Part shown: positions 1 to 6,931 of the stretch, piece after piece | Numbering within the stretch: the first letter of the stretch is position 1 | How the letters are laid out: each line of letters opens with the position of its first letter | Assembly: GCA_002923335.1 (NCBI GenBank) | Contig: BEHZ01000061.1 | Span: forward strand, 1-9,398 | Direction: 5' to 3' | Length of the DNA stretch: 9,398 nt | Source of the DNA: a bacterium HR23 | GTDB lineage: Bacteria; Chloroflexota; Dehalococcoidia; Lucifugimonadales; HRBIN23 | Position numbers and translations under genes: made by a program | Notes under the pieces: model-generated | The model's input: only the letters and a program-made list of their open reading frames with translations | Told to the model about the DNA's origin: nothing | Databases searched by the model: none

Positions 1-525
1 GACCCCATCCTCAACCGGGGCCTGGAGGTGTGGAAACCCATCATCGCTGCGGTGAACGGCTACTGCCTGGCCGGCGGGATGACCCTCCTGCTGGCCACCG
101 ACATCCGCATCGCCGTGCCGGAGGCCCGCTTCAGCCTGGCGGAGGTGAAGCGGGGCATCTTGCCGGGCAATGGGGGCACCCAGCGCACCATCCAGCAACT
201 CCCCTACCCCATCGCCATGTATCTCCTCCTCACGGGGGAGATGATAGACGCCCAGGAGGCCTACCGTATCGGCCTCATCAACAAGATAGTCCCCAGGGAG
301 CAGTTGATGCCCGAGGCGGAGCGTATTGCCAACATTATTTGCGACAATGCGCCCCTGGCGGTGCGGGCTATCAAAGAACTGGCGGTGCGGGGGCAATACC
401 TCCCCATTGAATACGGCCTGCGCCTGGAGCAGGCCATCGGCAAAATCCTCACCTTCACCGAGGACGCCAAAGAGGGGCCGAGGGCCTTCGCCGAGAAGCG
501 CAAGCCCAACTTCCAGGGGAGGTAG
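1..525 (+). CDS. Enoyl-CoA hydratase/isomerase family (crotonase) protein, 5'-truncated
   Basis: This is the C-terminal 174 residues of a crotonase-superfamily enzyme. The frame is open from base 1, so the true start lies outside the window; the GTG at 28 is internal. Family hallmarks are the first oxyanion-hole segment NGYCLAGGM (fragment residues 19-27), the LAEVKRG segment with Glu48, and the second oxyanion-hole loop PGNGGTQR (55-62), followed by the usual helical C-terminal domain ending in EKRKPNFQGR. The classical hydratase uses two glutamates 20 residues apart. Here Glu48 matches the second (rat Glu164), but the position of the first (rat Glu144) is Thr28. Such members can be hydratases with altered chemistry, isomerases or other acyl-CoA enzymes, so the exact substrate cannot be assigned. 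It is a cytosolic enzyme, probably in fatty-acid or other acyl-CoA breakdown. The next gene, in the same direction, is 75 bases downstream and appears to have its own promoter. Confidence 0.92.
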   Translation, partial: DPILNRGLEVWKPIIAAVNGYCLAGGMTLLLATDIRIAVPEARFSLAEVKRGILPGNGGTQRTIQQLPYPIAMYLLLTGEMIDAQEAYRIGLINKIVPREQLMPEAERIANIICDNAPLAVRAIKELAVRGQYLPIEYGLRLEQAIGKILTFTEDAKEGPRAFAEKRKPNFQGR

Positions 526-558
526 CCCCCTCCCGTTTCTGGTCGCCTCCAGGCCTTG

Positions 559-570
559 TATACTTTATAT
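559..570 (+). promoter_or_regulatory. Possible -10 region for the mscS-like gene
   Basis: In the short gap after the crotonase gene there is an AT-rich island, TATACTTTATAT, in otherwise GC-rich DNA. TATACT (559-564) matches five of six bases of the bacterial -10 consensus. No good -35 is visible about 17 bases upstream (536-541 reads TTTCTG). Transcription starting near 571 would give a leader of about 30 bases before the GTG at 601. This reading also argues against the in-frame TTG at 556 as the start codon. Confidence 0.35.
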
Positions 571-600
571 AGAGCCGTTCTTTCTCGGGGGGGAAATACT

Positions 601-1746
601 GTGGTGCCCGCTATCCTGGCTCAAGAGAACCCGGCGCTGGTGCTCCGGGAGGTCGTCCTGGCCCTCATCACCTTCGGAATAGCGGTGGGCATCGCCCTGG
701 TGGTGAACTTCTTCCTGCAACGGGTGGTGTCCGTTTTCACCCGACGCACCGCCACCACCCTGGACGACCGCCTGGTGTCGGCGGTGCGGATGCCCCTGGT
801 GCTCTTCATCCTCGTGGTCGGGGCGTATCTCGCCCTCCTGCACATTGACTTCCTGGGGCCTTACCAGGCACCTATTCGCAACGCCACCATTGTGCTGGTC
901 ATCTTCACCATCGCCTCCCTGGTGAACCGGGTAGTCGGTGCCCTGGTCACCTGGTATGGGGAGGAGATGGCCACCCGCACGAAGACCGATATAGATGAGA
1001 AACTCCTGCCCATTCTGCGTCGTGTCGCCTTCGCCGTCGTGTGGGGCATGGCCCTCATCATCGCCCTGGACCGCTTGCACATCAATATCAGCCCCCTGGT
1101 GGCGGGACTGGGTATTTCCGGTCTGGCGGTTGCCCTGGCCCTCCAACCCACCCTCTCCAACTTTTTCGCCGGCACCTACATCCTGACCGATGGCTCCATC
1201 CGGCCGGGGGACTTCATCCAACTGGACAGCGGTGTGATGGGGGAAGTGAAGGAGATCGGCTGGCGCACGACCAAAATCCAAACGCCAGAAAACAACCTGG
1301 TCATCATCCCCAACAACAAACTGGCGGATGCGGTGGTTACCAACTACTTCCACCCCACCAAAGAGATGAACGCTGTGGTCTCTTGTGGGGTGTCTTACGA
1401 GTCGGACCTGGAACGAGTGGAGAAGGTAGCGCTGGAGGTGGCGGAAAGGATTCAGAAGAGCCACCCCTCGGCCGTTCCCACCTGGACACCCGTCTTCCGC
1501 TTCCGGGAGTTTGGGGACTCCAATATCACCTTCATCGTGGTTCTGCGGGCCATAGACCGGGGAAGCACCTTCGCTTTGGTGCACGAGTTCATCAAGGCCC
1601 TACACCGCCGTTTCGCCCAAGAGGGCATCGTCATCAACTACCCGGCCCGCACCCTCTACTTCGCCGATGGGAAGGCCCTGCAGGTGCAGGTGCGGGAGGC
1701 CCGCCCCGTGCCGGCCAGCCAGCGGGAGGACCCTCCCCGGGGCTAG
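601..1746 (+). CDS. MscS-family small-conductance mechanosensitive channel
   Basis: This inner-membrane channel should open under membrane tension to release solutes after hypo-osmotic shock. The 381-residue protein has predicted transmembrane segments near residues 16-40, 64-84, 93-116 and 142-158. The pore-lining helix spans about 166-191 and has the Gly/Ala-rich pattern LGISGLAVALALQPTLSNFF typical of MscS TM3. The beta-domain signature follows (TDGSIRPGDFIQL, then GEVKEIGWRTTKIQTPENN and IIPNNKLADAVVTNY), then an alpha/beta cytoplasmic vestibule domain. Two extra N-terminal helices compared with E. coli MscS fit the YnaI-like or archaeal MscMJ-like size class. I chose GTG 601 because a G-rich ribosome binding site (587-594) sits about 7 bases upstream. 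The frame can be extended to a TTG at 556, but that codon lies in a promoter-like stretch with no binding site. The gene is followed by a convergent gene only 6 bases beyond its stop. Confidence 0.93.
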   Translation: MVPAILAQENPALVLREVVLALITFGIAVGIALVVNFFLQRVVSVFTRRTATTLDDRLVSAVRMPLVLFILVVGAYLALLHIDFLGPYQAPIRNATIVLVIFTIASLVNRVVGALVTWYGEEMATRTKTDIDEKLLPILRRVAFAVVWGMALIIALDRLHINISPLVAGLGISGLAVALALQPTLSNFFAGTYILTDGSIRPGDFIQLDSGVMGEVKEIGWRTTKIQTPENNLVIIPNNKLADAVVTNYFHPTKEMNAVVSCGVSYESDLERVEKVALEVAERIQKSHPSAVPTWTPVFRFREFGDSNITFIVVLRAIDRGSTFALVHEFIKALHRRFAQEGIVINYPARTLYFADGKALQVQVREARPVPASQREDPPRG

Positions 1747-1752
1747 GCCCTC

Positions 1753-2511
1753 CTACTCCTGGGGGCGAAACGCCTCGGCGTTGTCCTGGGGGGCGTAGCC
1801 CAGCCACCGGCGGGCGTATTCTATGTCCCGATAGCGCCAGCGGTTATCCGACAGGGCGTAGAAGATGCCGAAGCGCAGGCTGGCCGGCGCCTCCACGCAC
1901 CGCTCTATCATCTGGGCGATGTCCCGCTGACTGCACCAATTGGCCCAGTCGGCCGGGAGACGGGTGGGGCGGTCTTCCGCCGTTACATGGCCGATGCGGA
2001 TACACAGCACCGAGATGCCGAAGGCATCGGCGTAGTAGCGCCCCAGGATTTCCCCCCACGCCTTGGCGCACCCGTAGAGACTCCGGGGGCGCAAAGGCGT
2101 CTCGTGGTTCACCAGGGGCCAAGGGAAGGGCACATCTTGATAGCGGGCCTCCACTAGGGCCTTATACGGCTCCTCCCGCTCCCATCCCCCGATCACCGCT
2201 CCACTGCTGGCGTAGATAATGCGCTGAACACCGTGTCGCCAGGCTGCCTCGTAGACATTGTAGGTGCCGATGATACTGGTGTGCAGGTTCCCCTCCCAGT
2301 CCTCCCCCAGATGGCCCGCCAGGTGGATGACCACCTCTTTCCCTTCAAAGGCTGGCAAGATGGCGTCAAAATCGGCGATGTCCGCCCGGTATGTGTGGAT
2401 GCCCGGCACCGCCCGCCGGTTCAGGGCGAAGAGTTCATACCGCCCCTCCAGGCGACGCCGCACAATTCCCCCAATAAGACCGCTCATCCCCGTTACCAGC
2501 ACTGTGCGCAT
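1753..2511 (-). CDS. NAD(P)-dependent sugar epimerase/dehydrogenase, extended SDR family (uronate dehydrogenase-like)
   Basis: A cytosolic 252-residue Rossmann-fold oxidoreductase. The dinucleotide-binding motif GMSGLIG is at residues 8-14, an acidic Asp44 lies in the RADIAD strand, the core strand VIHLAG is at 61-66, the catalytic Ser is in YASSGAVIGG (about 102-103), and the YxxxK pair is Tyr146/Lys150. The layout NIIGTYN-like (IIGTYNVYEAA), WCSQRDIAQ and the C-terminal LGYAPQDNAEAF resemble uronate dehydrogenases, which oxidise galacturonate or glucuronate to the lactone. That resemblance is from memory, so the substrate is an inference and UDP-sugar epimerase is the alternative. The start is ATG 2511: a perfect GGAGGAG (2519-2525) lies 7 bases upstream. 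An in-frame TTG at 2529 would place the start before this site and is less likely. The gene has its own promoter-like leader (2512-2641) and converges with the channel gene. Confidence 0.88.
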   Translation of the reverse strand: MRTVLVTGMSGLIGGIVRRRLEGRYELFALNRRAVPGIHTYRADIADFDAILPAFEGKEVVIHLAGHLGEDWEGNLHTSIIGTYNVYEAAWRHGVQRIIYASSGAVIGGWEREEPYKALVEARYQDVPFPWPLVNHETPLRPRSLYGCAKAWGEILGRYYADAFGISVLCIRIGHVTAEDRPTRLPADWANWCSQRDIAQMIERCVEAPASLRFGIFYALSDNRWRYRDIEYARRWLGYAPQDNAEAFRPQE

Positions 2512-2581
2512 GGACCATCTCCTCCGCAAGAGCCATGCCCAAGGTCAGGTTTTTCTGGGGTGCAGCACAAGGTGCGCCCGC

Positions 2582-2595
2582 CGGCCCTAGGGCCG
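2582..2595. repeat. 14-base perfect palindrome in the epimerase leader
   Basis: CGGCCCTAGGGCCG is a perfect palindrome. It lies between the putative -10 (2623-2628, - strand) and the epimerase start at 2511. As DNA it could be a dimeric regulator site, and as RNA a hairpin stem. A second short stem, GCCCC (2601-2605) with GGGGC (2611-2615), is next to it, so the predicted mRNA leader is structured. GC-rich palindromes arise more easily in this base composition, so function is uncertain. Confidence 0.35.
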
Positions 2596-2612
2596 ATAAG
2601 GCCCCAGCAGGG

Positions 2613-2637
2613 GGCGCGAGGTAGTATAGCACGCGCC
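2613..2637 (-). promoter_or_regulatory. Extended -10 promoter inside an inverted repeat, upstream of the epimerase gene
   Basis: On the - strand TATACT (2628-2623) is preceded by TGC (2631-2629), giving the extended -10 pattern TGnTATACT. No recognisable -35 is seen 17 bases upstream. The element is flanked by GGCGCG (2613-2618) and CGCGCC (2632-2637), which are exact inverted copies 13 bases apart. This repeat could be an operator around the promoter or a hairpin just beyond the histidine kinase stop codon (2642-2644). The implied transcript has a leader of about 105 bases before the ATG at 2511. Confidence 0.42.
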
Positions 2638-2641
2638 GTGG

Positions 2642-3842
2642 CTAGACCCGCACCGTCTCCCGTGGGGCGGGAGGGGATAGGGAGGCGGGAGCCTCCTGCC
2701 AAACGGGGAGGGTGAAGGAGAAGGTGGAGCCTTTCCCCACCTGGCTCTCCACCCATACCTCTCCACCCATGAGGTTCACCAGGGACTTGACGATGTAAAG
2801 GCCGAGGCCCGCCCCGGGGATGCGCTCTGTCTCCTTCCGATGGACGCGGTAGAAGGTGGTGAACAGATGGCGGGCGTCCTCCGGCGCAATGCCGATACCC
2901 TGGTCTATCACGCTGACAACCACCGCCCCCCGCTGGGCATCCCACCGCCCCCGCACCGTTACCGTCCCCCCGTTGGGACTGTATTTGACGGCGTTGCTCA
3001 CCAGGTTCACCAGCACCTGAATAACCTTCTCCCGGTCGCCCCGCACTCGGGGCAGGTCGGGAGGGCAATCCACCACGCAGATGTGTTTGGGTGAGGGGGG
3101 GCTGGAGCGGAGGGCTTCGCCGACAACTGTGGACACCTCCAGCGGTTCCGGGCGCACCGTGAGCCGTCCCGACTGGAGGCGGGAAATGTTTAGCAGGTCT
3201 TCGGTGAGTTTGGCCAGCCGTGCGCTCTCCGCTCGGATATGCCCCAGCCACTCCCTTGCCTTCCCCTCCACCGGGGGGCTGTTCAACAGCAGGTCGCTGA
3301 AGCCCATAATGGCGGTGAGGGGTGTGCGCAACTCGTGGGACGCTACAGAGATGAAGGTGTTCTTCATCTGGTCGGCCACCCGCAGGGCCTCCGCCTCTCG
3401 CTCCGCCTGAGAGCGCCGGAACTGGGCCTCAAACAGCAGGGTGATAAGCAGGCCGTTGAGGAGGATAAAGCCGACCTGGAGGGAGAGGTCCCGTATCTCG
3501 TTGGGGAGCGGGGGGCGTCCGAAGATATAGGGGGTGAGGATAAAGGGGATGGAAGTAACCGCCGTGATGCCCAGGGCTATTAGCCCTCCCCTCAGCCGGA
3601 AGAAGGCTGGCATAGGCGATAATCCCCAGAAACTCCGCCTCGTGGAGCACATGGAGACGGAAGTAAGGGAGATTCGCCACATGGGGACGCAGGGCCGGGA
3701 TATAGGTAGCGTAATGGAGGAACAGGTGCACCACCAGGGCAAGGGCGACGGCGACGGCATGCACTCGGCGGTAGCGGGGCTCCGTGAGCACCCTTACCCA
3801 CCCCGCCATACACTCCCCCAGCCAGTGGGACGGCCCTTTCAT
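2642..3842 (-). CDS. Membrane sensor histidine kinase, frameshifted in the N-terminal membrane domain
   Basis: The C-terminal two thirds are an intact histidine kinase core. The H-box SHELRTPL has its phospho-acceptor His codon at 3335-3337. It is followed by LLNISRLQSG, the N-box LVNLVSNAVKYS, DQGIGIAPE (G1), the F-box FTTFYRVH, GAGLGLYIVKSL (G2) and a final GKGSTFSFTLPV. Upstream come two hydrophobic segments (GLIALGITAVTSIPFILTPYIF and LQVGFILLNGLLITLLF). The matching N-terminal part, with the helix AVAVALALVVHLFLHY and the segment ending FLGIIAYAS, is in a different frame, open from 3974 to a stop at 3429. Joining the frames near 3599-3606 gives one coherent multi-helix sensor. The start is uncertain: ATG 3842 has GGGGAG 3 bases upstream and ATG 3809 has GGGGGAG at the same spacing. 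A shorter intact kinase could start at ATG 3613 (323 residues). No response regulator is adjacent, so the partner and signal are unknown. This may be a pseudogene, a sequence error or a recoded gene. Confidence 0.8.
3596..3611 (-). other. Frameshift junction in the histidine kinase gene
   Basis: Read on the - strand this stretch is GCCAGCCTTCTTCCGG. The upstream frame reads it as A-S-L-L-P and runs on to a stop at 3429. The downstream frame reads TTC TTC CGG CTG AGG, giving FFRLRGGL and continuing into the kinase. Passing from one to the other needs a +1 or -2 shift, equivalent to one inserted or two deleted bases. Joining as IAYAS-L-FFRLRGGL matches from memory the spacing of the common IVYAALRFGLRGGL-type segment in this class of sensor, which favours a two-base deletion. 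The short direct repeat CTTCTT at the junction could have promoted slippage. Confidence 0.65.
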
Positions 3843-4066
3843 AGACTCCCCATGCGCATTCCCTCGCCTGAGAAGGCATCTGGCCCCCATGGTAACAGGG
3901 TGCGTCGGCGAGCAAAGGGGGGCAGCCCCTATCGCCGGTCGGGGAGAAGACCCATCTTGCCAATTACTACGCACCGGTGGGGGTGCTGGTTGACCCGCCC
4001 TCTATGGCTTTAGAGACACCGCCCCCGAAAAGGGTATACAGGGTTTCCCGATGGCGGGCTGTGCGC
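3843..4066. other. Intergenic region between coxD and the histidine kinase gene
   Basis: These 224 bases hold no convincing gene. The kinase's upstream frame stays open to 3974 but shows no ribosome binding site or protein-like composition beyond 3842. Past the coxD stop there is a small stem CCCG/CGGG (4047-4058) with no following T-run in the - direction, so it is a poor terminator candidate. TATACC on the - strand near 4034-4039 resembles a -10 without a -35. I cannot identify the kinase promoter or the cox operon terminator with confidence. Confidence 0.4.
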
Positions 4067-4399
4067 CTAGAAGTGGAAGTGGCGGAAGAGCTGGATAACC
4101 GAGATGACGATGGATGCCCCCACCGTCATCCCAAAGGCGAAGATGCCGGCGAACATGGGGGTGTCGTATTTCAGGTGCATATAGAAGGAGGCCACCAGGG
4201 CGAACTTCCCCGCCCCCAGCAGGAGGAAAAGGGGCACCAGCACGGGGCGCAGGGCTTCGGTATAGAGGGGGTAACCGGGGAAGAGGCCCACCTCTATAGC
4301 GGTAATCACTGCCAGCACCACCGCCACCAGGGCGCAGGTCTTCGGCCCTGCCTTGTGCACCTCACGGGTCGGCTCCATGGTCTCGTTCCGCTGGGCCAC
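4067..4399 (-). CDS. coxD: Cytochrome c oxidase subunit IV (small prokaryotic COX4/caa3 type)
   Basis: Small accessory subunit of the haem-copper oxidase, thought to help assembly or stability of the complex rather than catalysis. The 110-residue protein has three predicted membrane helices (about 20-39, 52-72 and 83-105). The family's most conserved segment is present at the end of the second helix (FYMHLKYD, 72-79). The length is normal for the prokaryotic COX4 family (95-120 residues). The GTG start at 4399 is supported by GGGAGG 6 bases upstream; the next in-frame ATG (4378) has no comparable site. The gene begins 15 bases after the coxC stop and is the last gene of the coxBACD operon. 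The C-terminus ends in RHFHF. Assignment to the family is strong, and its place in this operon makes it stronger. Confidence 0.88.
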   Translation of the reverse strand: MAQRNETMEPTREVHKAGPKTCALVAVVLAVITAIEVGLFPGYPLYTEALRPVLVPLFLLLGAGKFALVASFYMHLKYDTPMFAGIFAFGMTVGASIVISVIQLFRHFHF

Positions 4400-4414
4400 G
4401 CCAGACCTCCCTGT

Positions 4415-5029
4415 CTAATAGAAGGATGCGCCGATGAGGTAGACCACGGCGAAGATCACGATCCACACCACATCCACGAAGTGCCAGTAGAGACCCGCAA
4501 TCTCCACCCAGATGGCGTTCTTAGGGGTAATGCCCCCTCGGAAGGAGGCCAGGAAGAGGGAGAAGAGCCACAACACCCCTACTGTTACATGGGCGCCGTG
4601 GAAGCCCGTCAGGGTGAAGAAGGCGGAGCCCACGGGGTTCACCCGAGGGGTGAAGCCATCCAGGGTGAAGTGGTAGAACTCATACCCCTGGTCGGCCAGG
4701 AAGTGCACCCCCAGCAGCACCGTTGCCAGAAGGTAGATGCGCATCAGGCCCATCTTCCCACTGTGGGCCGACCACACCGCCAGCGCCATCGTTACACTGC
4801 TCATCAGGAGCACGAAGGCGCTCCAGGAGGTGATGGGGATGTTGAACACCTCGTGCAAGGGGGTGTGGGGGACCCGCTGGGCGTAGGCCACAAAGGTGGC
4901 GATGAGGGAGCCGAAGAAGAGGACATCCGACGCCAGGAAGAGCCACATCAACACTTTGCGGTGGTCTTCGCCCGTGGTCGTAGGGGGGTGCACCGCCTCG
5001 TGGCCGTGGGGTGTTAGGGACTTCTCCAT
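4415..5029 (-). CDS. coxC: Cytochrome c oxidase subunit III
   Basis: Membrane subunit III of the aa3-type oxidase, which stabilises the catalytic subunit and supports proton uptake. The 204-residue protein starts with a hydrophilic segment and has about five predicted membrane helices (26-48, 66-86, 97-111, 136-162 and 178-200). Family motifs are visible: DVLFFGSLIATF, the EFYHFT segment, GFHGAHVTVG (142-151) and the terminal YWHFVDVVWIVIF (181-193). The mitochondrial form has seven helices. This five-helix form lacks the first two, as in Bacillus-type caa3 oxidases where two extra helices are attached to subunit I. The ATG at 5029 is only 5 bases after the coxA stop, and its ribosome binding site AAGGAG overlaps that stop codon, indicating translational coupling. 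Confidence 0.95.
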   Translation of the reverse strand: MEKSLTPHGHEAVHPPTTTGEDHRKVLMWLFLASDVLFFGSLIATFVAYAQRVPHTPLHEVFNIPITSWSAFVLLMSSVTMALAVWSAHSGKMGLMRIYLLATVLLGVHFLADQGYEFYHFTLDGFTPRVNPVGSAFFTLTGFHGAHVTVGVLWLFSLFLASFRGGITPKNAIWVEIAGLYWHFVDVVWIVIFAVVYLIGASFY

Positions 5030-5034
5030 CTCTG

Positions 5035-6921
5035 CTACTCCTTGCTATGGACGGCGCCCTGGAGGGGCGGCTCTATAGCCCAGGCCACAATGGCGCCGAT
5101 AGTTATGGCCAAACCCAGGGCGATCACCGCCGGGTGGTAAATGGTCCCCACCCCGGCCACCGCCAGCCCCAGGGCCAGGACGAGAGGGATAATGGAAGGC
5201 TTGGGCAGGTGAATGACCTCCCGCCCTGGCCCCGGCTGGTGCCCCTCCCCCGGGGCATGGGGGTCCCCGTTGGAGCCACCCCCTACGGGCGCCACTCGGC
5301 GCTGACGCTTCTGCTCCCACCAGGCGTCTCGCCCGTGGACGACGGGGATCTCCTCAAAGTTGTATTCGGGCGGGGGCGAGGGGATAGACCACTCCAGGGT
5401 GCGCCCGTCCCAGGGGTCGCTCCCCGCCGGCTCCCCCTTGCGCAGGCTCCGGAGCAAGTTATACGCAAAGACCAGGATACCCAGGGCCAGGATGTAGGCC
5501 CCAATGGTAATCAGCAGGTTCAGACCACCCCAACCCGCCTCCGCGGGGTAGGTGTAGATGCGCCGGGGCATGCCCAGCGCCCCCAGGATGTGCATGGGGA
5601 AGAAGGTGAGGTTGAAACCGATGAAGGTGAGCCAGAAGTGCCACTTCCCCAGCCCCTCGTCCAGCAGCCGCCCCGTCAGTTTGGGGAGCCAGTAGTAAAC
5701 GCCGGCGAACATGGCCATCACCAGCCCCCCGAAGAGGACATAGTGGAAATGGGCCACCACGAAGTAGGTATCCTGCTGTTGGCTGTCAATGGGGGGCGAG
5801 GCGTGCATCATCCCGCTCAGACCGCCCAGGATGAAGAGGAGCACCGTGGCCCCGGCGAACAGCATGGGCACCCTCCAGCGGATGCGCCCGCCCCACATGG
5901 TCGCCAGCCAGTTGAACACCTTCACCCCGGTGGGGATGGCGATAAGCATGGTGGAGAGGGAGAAGGCGAAGTTGCCCACCGGCCCCATCCCTGTGGTGAA
6001 CATGTGGTGTGCCCACACGCTGAACCCCAGGAAGGCGATGGCCCCCATGGCCAGCACCATGGTGCTGTAGCCAAAAATGGGCTTGCGGGAAAAGGTGGGG
6101 ATCACCTCCGACAGGATGCCGAAGGCAGGGAGGATAAGGATATACACCTCGGGGTGGCCAAAGACCCAGAAGAGGTGTTGCCACAGGAAGACATTGCCCC
6201 CGGCCGCAACATCAAAGAAACGGGTCCCGTAGAAGCGGTCAAACCACAGGAAGATCAGCGCCACGGTGAGCACCGGGAAGGCGAAGATAACCAGGATAAA
6301 GACAACGGTCAGCGCCCATACCATAAGGGGCATGCGCATCAGCGTCATGCCGGGGGCACGCATATTGATGATGGTTACCAGGAAGTTGAAGGCGCTGGCC
6401 ATAGTGGAGAGGCCCAGGACGATAAGCCCCATCACCCAGAAGTTGGCCCCGATGCTCTGGGTGAAGGGGCGGGTGGACATGTTGGCGTAGCCCGTCCACC
6501 CCACATCAAAGGCGCCCCCCGCCAGCCACCCGGCGTTGAGGAGGATTCCGCCAAAGAGGAAGACCCAGTAACTCAGGGCGTTCAGGCGGGGGAAGGCCAC
6601 ATCCCGTGCCCCTATCATCAGGGGGAGCACCATGTTGGCGAAGACGGACGCTGCAGGGGTGCCCACCAGGAACACCATCAGGGTGCCGTGCATGGTATAC
6701 AACTGGTTATACACGGCGGGGGTGAGGACGCCGGCGTCGGGCCGGGCCAGTTGCAAGCGCAAGATAAGCGCCTCTACTCCGGCCAGCAGGAACCAGAAGA
6801 GCACCGTCCAGAAGTAAAGCAGCCCGATGCGCTTATGGTCTACGGTGGTGAGCCACTCCCAGACGGTGGACCAGAGGCCCCCTTCCGCAGGGCGCCGCAG
6901 GGTGCCAGCACTCACAGCCAT
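5035..6921 (-). CDS. coxA: Cytochrome c oxidase subunit I (caa3/aa3 type)
   Basis: Catalytic subunit of the terminal oxidase: reduces O2 to water at the haem a3-CuB centre and pumps protons. All metal ligands are visible: His78 in TMHGTLM and His393 for haem a, His391 for haem a3 in VAHFHYV, and CuB ligands His256 (HPEVY, with the cross-linked Tyr260), His305 and His306 (WAHHMF). The D-pathway glutamate Glu258 in GHPEVY and the K-pathway Lys334 in IPTGVK mark it as an A1-type oxidase. At 628 residues it is longer than the roughly 550-residue minimal form. After helix 12 come a hydrophilic linker (about 493-572) and two additional helices (about 574-594 and 597-616), matching the Bacillus-like 14-helix arrangement. 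ATG 6921 is preceded by AGGAGG 6 bases upstream, which overlaps the coxB stop codon; the gap between the genes is 10 bases. Confidence 0.97.
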   Translation of the reverse strand: MAVSAGTLRRPAEGGLWSTVWEWLTTVDHKRIGLLYFWTVLFWFLLAGVEALILRLQLARPDAGVLTPAVYNQLYTMHGTLMVFLVGTPAASVFANMVLPLMIGARDVAFPRLNALSYWVFLFGGILLNAGWLAGGAFDVGWTGYANMSTRPFTQSIGANFWVMGLIVLGLSTMASAFNFLVTIINMRAPGMTLMRMPLMVWALTVVFILVIFAFPVLTVALIFLWFDRFYGTRFFDVAAGGNVFLWQHLFWVFGHPEVYILILPAFGILSEVIPTFSRKPIFGYSTMVLAMGAIAFLGFSVWAHHMFTTGMGPVGNFAFSLSTMLIAIPTGVKVFNWLATMWGGRIRWRVPMLFAGATVLLFILGGLSGMMHASPPIDSQQQDTYFVVAHFHYVLFGGLVMAMFAGVYYWLPKLTGRLLDEGLGKWHFWLTFIGFNLTFFPMHILGALGMPRRIYTYPAEAGWGGLNLLITIGAYILALGILVFAYNLLRSLRKGEPAGSDPWDGRTLEWSIPSPPPEYNFEEIPVVHGRDAWWEQKRQRRVAPVGGGSNGDPHAPGEGHQPGPGREVIHLPKPSIIPLVLALGLAVAGVGTIYHPAVIALGLAITIGAIVAWAIEPPLQGAVHSKE

Positions 6922-6931
6922 GTTGCGCCTC

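Noticed and set aside
556..600. Upstream TTG start (556) for the MscS protein
   Set aside because: The codon falls in the TATACTTTATAT island and lacks a ribosome binding site, whereas GTG 601 has a G-rich site at good spacing.
565..1584. A long - strand open frame opposite the MscS gene
   Set aside because: Low-complexity His/Gly/Gln/Asp composition; the + strand gives an unmistakable MscS protein.
1041..2219. A 392-codon + strand frame running from the MscS gene into the epimerase gene
   Set aside because: Out of frame with MscS, antisense to the epimerase, and Pro/Gly/Arg-rich without any motif.
2493..3251. A - strand open frame overlapping both the histidine kinase and the epimerase start
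   Set aside because: Alternative-frame shadow of the kinase core, in which all catalytic boxes are read in the other frame.
4021..4058. Possible cox operon terminator beyond coxD
   Set aside because: Only a four-pair stem (CCCG/CGGG) and a weak CCC-GGG pairing are present, and neither is followed by a T-run in the direction of transcription.
3977..5017. A 346-codon open frame on the + strand across coxC and coxD
   Set aside because: Antisense shadow of two recognisable oxidase subunits, with a biased His/Gly/Glu composition and no start signal.
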